From contig NZ_CP036298.1 in NCBI RefSeq assembly GCF_007752135.1, positions 372,001 to 436,000 of the forward strand: a DNA stretch of 64,000 nt, given 5' to 3'. Below are positions 44,095 through 52,051 of this stretch, one piece after another (the stretch's first letter is position 1; each line of letters starts with the position of its first letter). The notes under the pieces were generated by a model, which was not told the origin of the DNA, did no database searches, and was given only the letters and a program-made list of their open reading frames with translations. The stretch is from Aureliella helgolandensis (lineage in GTDB: Bacteria; Planctomycetota; Planctomycetia; Pirellulales; Pirellulaceae). The position numbers were made by a program, and so were the translations under genes.

Positions 44095-44246
44095 TGTTCG
44101 AGCGGTTGAGAGTCCAAACTCGCAGATCCCAGTCTCACTCCCTGCGACGACGCGTTGCATTCTGCAGCGATGCGTCTCTACCGAGCGGTGATCAGCCTGA
44201 GAAAGCGTCACTGAGGATCGGTCGGGCCGGCTCGTCTGACGCTCAG

Positions 44247-45203
44247 ATGACTCGGCGCCATTTTGCCAGCTGGGCTGCTGCGGCAGCCTGTGCCGGACTC
44301 GTTGTTCAACCCGCTGCTCCCGTGTTGGCGCAGGAATGTCCCCAGCACGCTTTTTGGGAGATCAATTCACGGCGTCTGCCCGAGTGTTTCTCGGCTAGCG
44401 TGATGGATCACTTGGAATTTCGCGAATATCGCAGCGGATATCGTGAAATCGCTTCGATGCCTAGTTTTCTCGAGGATTGCCGCACCGGCGGCTACGAACG
44501 TGTGCTGCTCTACGTCCATGGAAATTGGATGCCGGAATGCGACGCCCGTGCGAGAGCCCAGCGAGTTTTTCAGGCCGTCACGGCGCAGAGTCCCAGTCCC
44601 ATTTGCTTCGTCGCCTACAGTTGGCCGAGTGAACGCAAGCATGGATTTGCGCGGGATGTGATTGGTAAGAAATCACGCATCGATGCCGATTCGATGTACC
44701 TCGCGAATGTCTTAACGCAGATGCCGATGGAGCTCCCGCTGGGCGCTCTGGGGTACAGTTTTGGGGCACCCGTGACTTGTGGCGCATTGCAGTTACTGGG
44801 GGGAGGCTCCTTGGCGGGACTCGCGCTGCCCGCCCCCACTACACGGCCGAGTTCAATCCGTTTGAGTCTAATGGCCCCTGCCTTCGATCAAGAGTCCTTT
44901 TCACTCAATGGACGCTATCGAAAGACGCTCGAAATTGTGGAGCAAGTGGTGAATCTCTACAATTCCGACGATCCCATTCTGCGTCGCTTTCGATTTTTTG
45001 ACCGCGAGTCGGCACCGGTGGCTGCTGGCTTTTCAGGCTTGCGGGTTTCCCGCTTGAATGACGGACGGAGCACCGCACAGATGGAAGCTCATGAAATAAT
45101 TCGCCAATACGATTGTCGGGTCATTGGACGAACGCACGATGAGCTCGACTACTATACTTGCAGCGGCGTGCGTTACGCGATTCAGAATATCTTGGGTTTT
45201 TAG
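44247..45203 (+). CDS. Tat-exported alpha/beta hydrolase (DUF900-like)
   Basis: 318 aa from the ATG at 44247, which directly precedes a twin-arginine signal (MTRRHFASWAAAAACAGLVVQ ending PVLAQ); the frame is open from 44094 but that part has no resemblance. Hydrolase features: RVLLYVHGNWMPECDA (HG oxyanion strand), CFVAYSWPSERKHG, nucleophile elbow LGYSFGAP (Ser), LMAPAFDQESF with an Asp, and a late His in the segment near IGRTHDEL. Probably an esterase or lipase of the periplasm. The next gene begins 17 bp after the stop, suggesting an operon with the aminotransferase and the FAD protein. Confidence 0.78.
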   Translation: MTRRHFASWAAAAACAGLVVQPAAPVLAQECPQHAFWEINSRRLPECFSASVMDHLEFREYRSGYREIASMPSFLEDCRTGGYERVLLYVHGNWMPECDARARAQRVFQAVTAQSPSPICFVAYSWPSERKHGFARDVIGKKSRIDADSMYLANVLTQMPMELPLGALGYSFGAPVTCGALQLLGGGSLAGLALPAPTTRPSSIRLSLMAPAFDQESFSLNGRYRKTLEIVEQVVNLYNSDDPILRRFRFFDRESAPVAAGFSGLRVSRLNDGRSTAQMEAHEIIRQYDCRVIGRTHDELDYYTCSGVRYAIQNILGF

Positions 45204-45220
45204 AGGTCAGGAGTCAATTG

Positions 45221-46114
45221 TTGGTGGATTCGATTGCCTGGTACAACCATGAATGGCTTCCAGCTGCCCAGGCGACTTTGCCCTTAGATGATGTAGGGGT
45301 GCTTCAAGGCGCCGTGCTGGTGGAGCGGCTGAGAACCGTCCGCGGTGAGCCGCTCGACGTGGAACAGCATCTGAGCCGCATGCAATTCGGTTGTGAGCTT
45401 CTCGAAATTCACCCGCCCCGTGGCCGGGATTGGATAGGCCTCCTCGGCGAGGTAGTTCGGGAGTGCGCAAGTCGCAATCGAGCGGTCTTTGGGGCCCAGG
45501 ATTTCTCCTTGGTGGTGATTGTGACTCCCGGACGGATCGGGGAATCTCCTCGCCTGCCTACCATGATTGTGCATGCCGCTCCCATTCGCTGGCCACAACT
45601 GAAATCGTTTTATCGTGTGGGGCAGCCGTTGATTGTGGCGAATACTCGCAACGTCCCCCAGGAATGCTGGCTTCCGCAGCTGAAGACTCGCTCGCGTTTG
45701 CACTATTATCTCGCCGACAGCGAAGCTGCTGAGCTGGCACAGCCATGGGGCGGAGCTGTTCTGCTGGATCTGGCGGGGAACCTTACAGAGACCTCCATGG
45801 CCAACCTGCTGGTGGTGGAGGGGAAACGCATCGTCAGCCCGCCACTGAATTCGATCCTGCATGGTGTGAGCCTAACGCGTACTCTGCGTTTGGCGGTGGA
45901 AATGGAGTACGATGTAGCTCTTGAGCAATTGTCGAGCGAGCGAGCTCAGGCCGCCGACGAGATTCTGTTGTGTGGTTCTACGGGCTGCTTGTGGCCAGCG
46001 GCCAGTTTGGAGGATCGCATTTTTGATGATCCAGTTCGGCGACCGGTATTTCAGCACTTGAGTCGCGCATGGTGCGACGACATCAGTCTGGATTATGTGC
46101 AGCAAGCCAGCTGA
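45221..46114 (+). CDS. Class IV aminotransferase family protein (PLP fold type IV)
   Basis: About 297 aa. AGGAG (45209-45213) is followed by TTG at 45221 and GTG at 45224; either fits, while a far upstream start at 45158 would overlap the previous gene. Fold type IV motifs are present: GAVLVERLRTVRGEPLDVEQHLSRM, an LKTRSRLHYYLAD segment whose Lys should bind PLP, GGAVLLDLAGNLTETSMANLLVVEG, the GVSLTRTLRLA phosphate-binding loop, and ADEILLCGSTGCLWP. This covers branched-chain and D-amino acid aminotransferases and 4-amino-4-deoxychorismate lyase; I cannot choose among them. Confidence 0.87.
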   Translation: MVDSIAWYNHEWLPAAQATLPLDDVGVLQGAVLVERLRTVRGEPLDVEQHLSRMQFGCELLEIHPPRGRDWIGLLGEVVRECASRNRAVFGAQDFSLVVIVTPGRIGESPRLPTMIVHAAPIRWPQLKSFYRVGQPLIVANTRNVPQECWLPQLKTRSRLHYYLADSEAAELAQPWGGAVLLDLAGNLTETSMANLLVVEGKRIVSPPLNSILHGVSLTRTLRLAVEMEYDVALEQLSSERAQAADEILLCGSTGCLWPAASLEDRIFDDPVRRPVFQHLSRAWCDDISLDYVQQAS

Positions 46115-46168
46115 TAAATTGCCTGAGTCCATTACGAATTATTTTTTGCGTGAAGAGTGGTTGTTGAG

Positions 46169-47290
46169 ATGGTGAGTTCGGAGATTGTCCGCATTGAGAA
46201 TGTAGAAGCCCTGCAGCGACTCTTTCATGAGCAACCACATCAGATTCTGCCGGTCGGCAATCGCACGAAACTGGATTTGACGCAATCTTCCGCCACGGGA
46301 TCGACGGTGATGTGTGACTTGTCCGCTTGGGCCGGCGTGACCATCTACGATCCCTCGGAGTTCTTGATCACCGCTCAGGCTGGAACTCGCTTGTCAGACA
46401 TTCAGGCTCGATTAGCAGAGTATGGGCAATTCCTTCCCTGTGACCCGCCTGGGATCGAAGCGGGTGCGACGTTGGGCGGAGCGGTCGCCAGCGGTCTCAA
46501 TGGTCCGGGCCGCCTGCTCTACGGCAGCCTGCGAGATTTCGTGATGGAGGTCGTGTTTGTCGACGGCTTAGGGAATCTCGTGCACGGAGGCGGGAAAGTC
46601 GTGAAGAACGCGGCGGGATTCGACTTTCCCAAACTCATGGTCGGTTCCCTGGGACGCATGGGAGTCATGACCGAAATTACCCTGAAAGTCCTTCCCAAGC
46701 CACAGTGTCTAGCCAGTTGCCGCCTGACCCTGGCAAGCCTGGACGAGTGCTATGCGGTATCGCAGACGTTGCTGGGGCAACCGCTGCCGATCGCGGCGAT
46801 CGATTTTCTCATGACAGCACCCACCGAGCCTACGTTGCAGGTCCGTTTCGCTGGACCAGCAGCCAGTTTGCCGAAAGTGCTCGAGCGTGCTAAGTCGCTG
46901 GTTGATGCAGCGGGGGTGGAGGGGCAATGGACAGCCATTACAGATTCCGCCGAGGAGCAGAGGCTGTGGAATGAGCGTGGGTTTGCCGGCGCTCAGGTGC
47001 GGGTGGGAGTCGACGGGCCACATCTGTTGGAATTGCAGCAGAGTTTAGGGGAAGATGCCGGCATCGAGCTCACACGCTGCACCGGGGCTGGGACGGAAGC
47101 CTGGTATCGATGCTCTGTAAAGGGACTCGAAACCTTGGATCACGCGTTGTCGGCTGCGAAATTGACCGGCCTAAAGATTCCCTTTTGCCCCTACCAGCTT
47201 CCACTGTTGGGCGACCGGCAGTGGACCGTGGGGGCAACTCGCGTTCAGCGAGCAATGGATCCCGCACAGCGTTTCTTGGCTTACAATTGA
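46169..47290 (+). CDS. FAD-binding oxidoreductase, glycolate oxidase GlcE-like
   Basis: 373 aa from the ATG at 46169 (a GTG at 46157 is possible). The FAD-binding PCMH domain shows LPVGNRTKLDL, TITAQAGT-type segment FLITAQAGTRLSDIQ, LPCDPPGIEAGATLGGAVASG, the GPGRLLYGSLRDFVMEV core, and GGGKVVKNAAGFDFPKLMVGS, which are GlcE signatures. The short C-terminal half is also GlcE-like, without the GlcD substrate cap. GlcE normally works with GlcD and the iron-sulfur GlcF to oxidise glycolate; neither is adjacent. It is 54 bp downstream of the aminotransferase gene, on the same strand. Confidence 0.88.
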   Translation: MVSSEIVRIENVEALQRLFHEQPHQILPVGNRTKLDLTQSSATGSTVMCDLSAWAGVTIYDPSEFLITAQAGTRLSDIQARLAEYGQFLPCDPPGIEAGATLGGAVASGLNGPGRLLYGSLRDFVMEVVFVDGLGNLVHGGGKVVKNAAGFDFPKLMVGSLGRMGVMTEITLKVLPKPQCLASCRLTLASLDECYAVSQTLLGQPLPIAAIDFLMTAPTEPTLQVRFAGPAASLPKVLERAKSLVDAAGVEGQWTAITDSAEEQRLWNERGFAGAQVRVGVDGPHLLELQQSLGEDAGIELTRCTGAGTEAWYRCSVKGLETLDHALSAAKLTGLKIPFCPYQLPLLGDRQWTVGATRVQRAMDPAQRFLAYN

Positions 47291-47302
47291 CCCCGTGATT
47301 TT

Positions 47303-47339
47303 TGCTATAGTGGACCCTATGCGAAGTGAGGATAGGGTC
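47303..47339 (+). promoter_or_regulatory. Candidate extended -10 with a 5' leader hairpin
   Basis: TG-C-TATAGT (-10 at 47306-47311), then GACCCTAT (47313-47320) and ATAGGGTC (47332-47339), an 8-pair perfect stem with an 11-base loop. If the -10 is used, the hairpin sits at the 5' end of the transcript of the zinc-ribbon gene at 47446. Alternatively the stem ends the GlcE-like transcript, though no T run follows. Confidence 0.35.
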
Positions 47340-47445
47340 GCCTGTCGCCCTGCTCTAGAAAGAATTGCCGACGGGACGTGGAGCCTACGCTTCGAATCTA
47401 TCTGCTATTTTTCGATCAATCCTAAATCATAGGAATGAGGCATCG

Positions 47446-47967
47446 ATGGAAGAACGTAAGATCAACCCTGGCCATGCCGGGATTCGCTCGGTGCTCCGCT
47501 GGCTGGGACCGGCTCTAGTGTGTTGCGGTGCAATTCTCACTGCGATTGGACTGATTAGCTTCTTCGCCTCCTTTGGTAGTTTTGGCATGCCACGCTACTT
47601 TTGGTGTGCTTTCCTCGGGATGCCCATGATGGCTGGGGGAGTCGCGTTGACCAAGGTTGCCTATTTTGGAGCGATCGCGCGTTACATGGCCGCGGAAACT
47701 GCGCCGGTCGGTAAGGATACCTTCAACTACATGGCACGGGAGACGCAGGGAGGTGTACGAGACATTGCAGCGGCGATCAAAGAAGGTATTGCCGGGGGAG
47801 AAAAAGTGTGCTCCCAGTGCGATCGTAAGAATGATCCAGATGCAGCCTTTTGCGATCAGTGTGGTGGAACCCTGGTGGCGGCGAAGCGTTGTTCGGCCTG
47901 CTCTGCCATGAATGACGTCCATGCAAGGTTTTGCGATCGTTGCGGCGGCCAGTTGAGTGCCGAGTGA
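47446..47967 (+). CDS. Membrane protein with C-terminal double zinc ribbon
   Basis: 173 aa; the ATG at 47446 has AATGAGG upstream. Two membrane helices (about 18-48 and 52-72; LVCCGAILTAIGLISFFASF and FLGMPMMAGGVALTKVAYF) are followed by an amphipathic linker. A cytoplasmic double zinc ribbon follows: CSQCDRKNDPDAAFCDQCGG and CSACSAMNDVHARFCDRCGG, eight Cys in CxxC-CxxC pairs. Such DZR domains bind protein partners or nucleic acids. No partner can be named. Confidence 0.83.
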   Translation: MEERKINPGHAGIRSVLRWLGPALVCCGAILTAIGLISFFASFGSFGMPRYFWCAFLGMPMMAGGVALTKVAYFGAIARYMAAETAPVGKDTFNYMARETQGGVRDIAAAIKEGIAGGEKVCSQCDRKNDPDAAFCDQCGGTLVAAKRCSACSAMNDVHARFCDRCGGQLSAE

Positions 47968-48070
47968 AGGTGGCTGAAGGTGTGTCTGCTCTTGCCAGGA
48001 ACTGAGGCCGCTGAACTCTGACGCGTCGCGGTCTACCGGCTACGGGCTGTGGGGGGCTACGCTTTGCGCA

Positions 48071-48108
48071 TAAAAAAAGTGCAGCCTAGTCTGCGACTTG
48101 GATGCACT
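48071..48108 (-). terminator. Probable terminator of the DUF3467 gene
   Basis: AAGTGCA (48076-48082) pairs with TGCACTT (48102-48108). On the minus strand the stem is followed by a run of T (48077-48071). It lies about 40 bases after the DUF3467 stop codon. Confidence 0.6.
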
Positions 48109-48146
48109 TATGAATCGAGCGTTAGTTCGATGGGCAACCGGTTTCT

Positions 48147-48509
48147 TTAACCTTGTTGCTGAACTTTGAGCCGCTTTTGGATATCCGTTTCGAGGACTCC
48201 AAAGACCGCTTCATGGCGTTGCACCGACATTTGAAGTGCGGCCAACAGACGCTTGGCTGTGTAGAAGTTCAAGATAACGCGTTGGTTAACGTGAATTGGG
48301 TCCTTGGGAACACCCACGGGTTGTGGGTTCAGTCCAAAGTCGACAATCAACTCTTCAGGCGATCCTGTAACGCGGCAGAAATTTGCATAGGCGGTATTCG
48401 CATGCGAATCATCCACTTGGACTTGGACCGGTTGTGATTGTTGCTGCGGAGTAGCAGGTGCGGCGGCTGCCGTGTCTTGGTCCGCGGTGTTTTGATCTGT
48501 GTCTGCCAT
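48147..48509 (-). CDS. DUF3467 domain protein
   Basis: 120 aa. The ATG at 48509 has AAGGAAAGG eight bases upstream, which decides against the TTG two codons earlier. An Ala/Gln/Asp-rich N-terminus (about 1-32) is followed by the family domain: TAYANFCRVTGSPEELIVDFGLNPQ, HVNQRVILNFYTAKRLLAALQMSVQRHEAVFG. DUF3467 proteins are small cytoplasmic proteins in many bacteria with no established function; structural similarity to gas-vesicle or phage proteins is not evident. A terminator follows, and the upstream operon ends 137 bp away, so it is its own unit. Confidence 0.9.
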   Translation of the reverse strand: MADTDQNTADQDTAAAAPATPQQQSQPVQVQVDDSHANTAYANFCRVTGSPEELIVDFGLNPQPVGVPKDPIHVNQRVILNFYTAKRLLAALQMSVQRHEAVFGVLETDIQKRLKVQQQG

Positions 48510-48645
48510 GTGCAAAACCTTTCCTTGAGCTGTGTTACAGCGATTTACAGTACTGGCGATGAAGCCGATACCTAAAAGTTAACAGTTGTAGTAGTTTTGG
48601 GAAGTTGTTTGGGAGACGCGTGGCTCGCAAGGAGGTCAATTAAAT

Positions 48646-50886
48646 TTACATTTCGAGTCTGAATGTGCGTGCGCAGAATCTGTAAATTCTCCATCCTATC
48701 GATTTCCAACCTACGTAAATCTTGGCTTGTCCTCGATAGCCGCTGCGAAGTGACACGTCAACATCTTCAAGGGGAACGCGAGCTTGGTAAGATGTACTGA
48801 TGGGGCGCATGCGCCCCGACTCGTCCATCTCGGTGTCGAGTCGACCACCGGCCTGAAGGGCTAGGTTCTCCGGAGAGATTCGCATCTCCATTTTCGATAT
48901 CTTCTCTATCTTGCCAGAAAACGTCTCCAATCTGGCAGAATCTATTTTGATATCGACCTCGATTTCCTCGTGCACTAGGTCGATATCGTGCTGATCGACA
49001 ACTAGTACCGCTTCCATTCGGTTTGGATCGCCTACGAAACAAAGGAGGTCTGATTGCGAAAAAACGGCATCTTGGTTTTTGTCGTCAAACGGGTTGCCGC
49101 TCCACATGGGGAGTTGCTCTTCGATCTCTGCCGCTTTCGGAGCCGGCTTATTGGGACCGGGCAGAATGACTCCATCCGCTTTGGATTTAATGTGCAACTG
49201 TTGCATTTTTTCCCAATGTTGGTCGACCAGCTGTTGTTTGGAGGCCACCAGTTCCTTTTGGGTTTTGATTTGAGCTTGGGCTTGAAGATCGGAGTTCTTC
49301 TGATCGATGTATCCCGCCAGACGCACCTGGGCAATCTCCAGCTCGCTGGTGAGTTGCGCGAGACGGTAGCGCATTTCCAGGCTCTCCAACTCCGCGATGG
49401 TCTCGCCGGTTTGTACCCGATCGCCTGGCTTCTTATTCCAGGAGACCAATCGCCCGGGAACCATGGCGAAGACCTGCTTGGCGTCCTGGGGTTGGATCTC
49501 GACGGCGCAGTCCACGTGGTAGGGGAGCGGAATCCAGCAAATGCCAACGATGGCAGCTGCAGCAACGGCCAAGCTGGTTAGAACGTTCTTTCTCTTCATC
49601 TTGCTAGCTCGCCCTGGAGTGCGGAAGAATTTAATGGTTTGCCAAACGGGTTGGATGATCATGCCGGCCAAACCGCTGATCGCGATCAGTCGACCGAGTG
49701 CTTGCAAGCCGTAGGGTTCGAGGACTTTCATCAAGAACATCATGATGGAGAAGACGACGACCCAGCGGTAGATGATCGAGGCGACGGTGTAGAGTGCGAA
49801 CCAGCCTTGCTTCTGATGCGGTAGGAATGGGTTGTCCTGCAATTCAAGTCCGAGACAGTATTTTTGGAACCAGCGTTTGAGGATCTCCGTTGCCTTCTGA
49901 CGCAGGTTGGGGATTTCGAGGATGTCCATCAGGATGTAGTACCCGTCAAATCGCAGCAATGGGTTACCATTGAAGACCACGGTACTGACGGAGCAGATGA
50001 ACATGACCGACAGGCACAGGAAGTTCAGCATTCCTGGCTGGCTGAACCACCACAGGTAGGTGGCGATCGATGCCAAGATCAATTCGACATACATCCCGGC
50101 CGCGCCAATGAAAACGCGATGCCACTTATTCGGAAGCATCCACGAGTCGGAGACGTTGCAGTAGAGGCAGGGTGTGAATACCAGGAACATGAATCCCATC
50201 TCATGGCATTCACCGCCGTAGCGCTTGCAGCTCAAACCGTGCCCGAATTCGTGCAGAACCTTGACGATGCCCATCGTAGCCCCCAACCAGATCCAGTTGT
50301 GGGCAGCAAAGAATTGTTCAAACGTTGGCAGCTTCGTTCGGAACTCCTGAAAATTCACCAACACCAACATGAGGGCGCTCAGGCCAAACATGGAGATCAG
50401 GATCAAGGCCGGGAGGGTAAAGATCCACCAAGTGAATGGATTGAGAAAGTTCAGGATGCGCTCGGGATCAATTCCGCGGAATCGCAAGGCGAAGATGTTC
50501 GCTAGCTTGCCGAGTCGCTCCTTCTTCACTTTCTCGTCACCACGTCGCCGAAGCTGTCTACCCTGGCCGGTGGCTTGGGAGATCACCAGTCCGCTGCGGT
50601 GCAGCATGCCGACGAATTGCTGAAGGTCTTGCAGCGTGATTCGTTGGGGCGCAAATTCTGATTGAAAACGATCTTTGATTTGCTGCAGGCTGGTAAGACC
50701 GTCGAGCATATTGAGGATCGCAAACTCTTCATCGTGGAAGCGATAGTAGTTCAGGCCCACGGGTTCTTTGACGACCCAATAGCTGCGTCCGTGGTAGCGG
50801 TGTTTTTTGGATTCTAAGTCGGGTCGTCGGCGCAGCTGCAGGGGCCGCATCGCGCTGTTGACCAAACTGTCCGCCATCGAAGTCAT
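48646..50886 (-). CDS. PqqD-like / site-2 protease (M50) / HlyD fusion protein
   Basis: 746-aa membrane protein combining three parts. Residues about 28-105 look like a PqqD-type peptide-binding winged helix (YRFHDEEFAILNMLDGLTSLQQI ... FVGMLHRSGLV). Residues about 150-425 are a multi-pass M50 metalloprotease with the zinc motif HEFGH (212-216) and the third ligand in NGNPLLRFDGYY (D314); both look intact. After a helix at about 435-453 comes a HlyD-like membrane-fusion domain (VDCAVEIQPQDAKQVFAMVPGRL, GDRVQTGETIAELES, long coiled hairpin, DGVILPG). It is the last gene of a three-gene operon, 183 bp after the HlyD adaptor. Peptide processing coupled to export is the simplest idea, not proven. 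Confidence 0.9.
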   Translation of the reverse strand: MTSMADSLVNSAMRPLQLRRRPDLESKKHRYHGRSYWVVKEPVGLNYYRFHDEEFAILNMLDGLTSLQQIKDRFQSEFAPQRITLQDLQQFVGMLHRSGLVISQATGQGRQLRRRGDEKVKKERLGKLANIFALRFRGIDPERILNFLNPFTWWIFTLPALILISMFGLSALMLVLVNFQEFRTKLPTFEQFFAAHNWIWLGATMGIVKVLHEFGHGLSCKRYGGECHEMGFMFLVFTPCLYCNVSDSWMLPNKWHRVFIGAAGMYVELILASIATYLWWFSQPGMLNFLCLSVMFICSVSTVVFNGNPLLRFDGYYILMDILEIPNLRQKATEILKRWFQKYCLGLELQDNPFLPHQKQGWFALYTVASIIYRWVVVFSIMMFLMKVLEPYGLQALGRLIAISGLAGMIIQPVWQTIKFFRTPGRASKMKRKNVLTSLAVAAAAIVGICWIPLPYHVDCAVEIQPQDAKQVFAMVPGRLVSWNKKPGDRVQTGETIAELESLEMRYRLAQLTSELEIAQVRLAGYIDQKNSDLQAQAQIKTQKELVASKQQLVDQHWEKMQQLHIKSKADGVILPGPNKPAPKAAEIEEQLPMWSGNPFDDKNQDAVFSQSDLLCFVGDPNRMEAVLVVDQHDIDLVHEEIEVDIKIDSARLETFSGKIEKISKMEMRISPENLALQAGGRLDTEMDESGRMRPISTSYQARVPLEDVDVSLRSGYRGQAKIYVGWKSIGWRIYRFCARTFRLEM

Positions 50887-51069
50887 AGCATTGCTCGTCG
50901 CAGTTAGGCTGAAAAGCTGAAAACAAACAAGGGAAGGGGTTTACGCCAGTGCTTGCAAGCGTGGCAGGCATCGCCAAACCTCACGGAGGGGGCGGTTCCA
51001 GTAGGAGTTCACGCGAGTGTTGGTGTGGCCTACTGGGGGTGTGGCGTGCACGAAGCAAGTTACGAGCTG

Positions 51070-52002
51070 TTAGCGGCGTTGGATTTGTACATCAGCATGC
51101 ATTCCGTCGCGCAGCAGCCAGGGCCCGCCAGGTTGCACACGCTGGTTTTTGACTTTAGCCCAGACCATGACTTCCCCGGCATTCACATACGGGCTGACAA
51201 ATTCAACTTGAGCCTGAAAATCCGCCTTGAATTGGGGGCTGACTCGCACGGAAATCGTCATGGGAGCTCCCTGCAATTCGGATGGAGAAATCTGCTCCAC
51301 GGGAACTTGGGCTTCGATCCGCATTTCGTTCAGGTGCACCAATTTGAGGATTGGTTCCCCGGATCGAATCCATTCACCGCGATCTCGCATGCGTTCGGTG
51401 ATGACTCCTTCGAGCGGAGCGAGAACTTCATAGAGTCCTAGGCGAACTTCGGCGGCATGCAATTTTTCGGCCGAGACATCGGCGGCGAGTTGCTCTTGTT
51501 CTTTTTTGATCCTGGCCACGTCGACTCCCAGACGCCCCTTTTCCTTTTCGAGCTCTGCTCGGCGGCGTTCGGATTCGGAGGATGCGCCTCTGCTCAGCAG
51601 GCTCACGATGTCTTCAAATTCGGCTTGGGACACCTTGTAGGATGCTTCGGCGAATTCGATGTCGGCTACTTGCTTGGCTTGTTTCTTGGCCGCTTCGAGC
51701 TCTTTGGCGGCAACTTGGACTTCCGCAGATTGGATGCGATCGTCGATCTTGATCAAGCGTTCTCCCTCGGCGACGGTTTGGCCTGCCTCAGCAAACATTT
51801 GTTGGATCAAGCCGTCCGCCTGGGCAGCCACCTCGATCTCATGGATGACTTTGACGAGCGCGCCCTCAATGGTAATCGTGGAATCGCTGTAGGTAGCACG
51901 CGAAGGGCTAGCCGAACGCGTTTCTTGACTGAAGGCGGTGGTCGAAAAGCTCACAACGACCAGCGAGCCGACCAACAGCATTATTTTATGGCGAATAGAC
52001 AT
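51070..52002 (-). CDS. HlyD-family periplasmic adaptor protein
   Basis: 310 aa from the ATG at 52002, which begins a signal peptide or anchor (HKIMLLVGSLVVVSFSTTAFSQ); the frame is open upstream through the end of the previous gene and that part is not coding here. The barrel-sandwich half motifs EVAAQADGLIQQMFAEAGQTVAEGERLIKIDD and YEVLAPLEGVITERMRDRGEWIRSGEPILKLV flank an alpha-helical hairpin (about 75-165, rich in Glu/Lys/Ala). A beta-barrel follows (MRIEAQVPVEQI). Adaptors bridge an inner-membrane pump to the outer membrane. Here the neighbours are other HlyD-containing proteins, not a pump. It begins 50 bp after the GAF-HlyD gene. Confidence 0.9.
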   Translation of the reverse strand: MSIRHKIMLLVGSLVVVSFSTTAFSQETRSASPSRATYSDSTITIEGALVKVIHEIEVAAQADGLIQQMFAEAGQTVAEGERLIKIDDRIQSAEVQVAAKELEAAKKQAKQVADIEFAEASYKVSQAEFEDIVSLLSRGASSESERRRAELEKEKGRLGVDVARIKKEQEQLAADVSAEKLHAAEVRLGLYEVLAPLEGVITERMRDRGEWIRSGEPILKLVHLNEMRIEAQVPVEQISPSELQGAPMTISVRVSPQFKADFQAQVEFVSPYVNAGEVMVWAKVKNQRVQPGGPWLLRDGMHADVQIQRR

Positions 52003-52051
52003 GAGTAGCCTTGTATTGATGCAGATGAGGTTGAGGTGGTTTCGAGCTGTG

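Noticed and set aside
40249-48067. The word GCTACGCTTTGC at 40249-40260 and 48056-48067 as a repeat family
   Set aside because: Only 12 bases and two copies; flanks do not match, so chance is a sufficient explanation.
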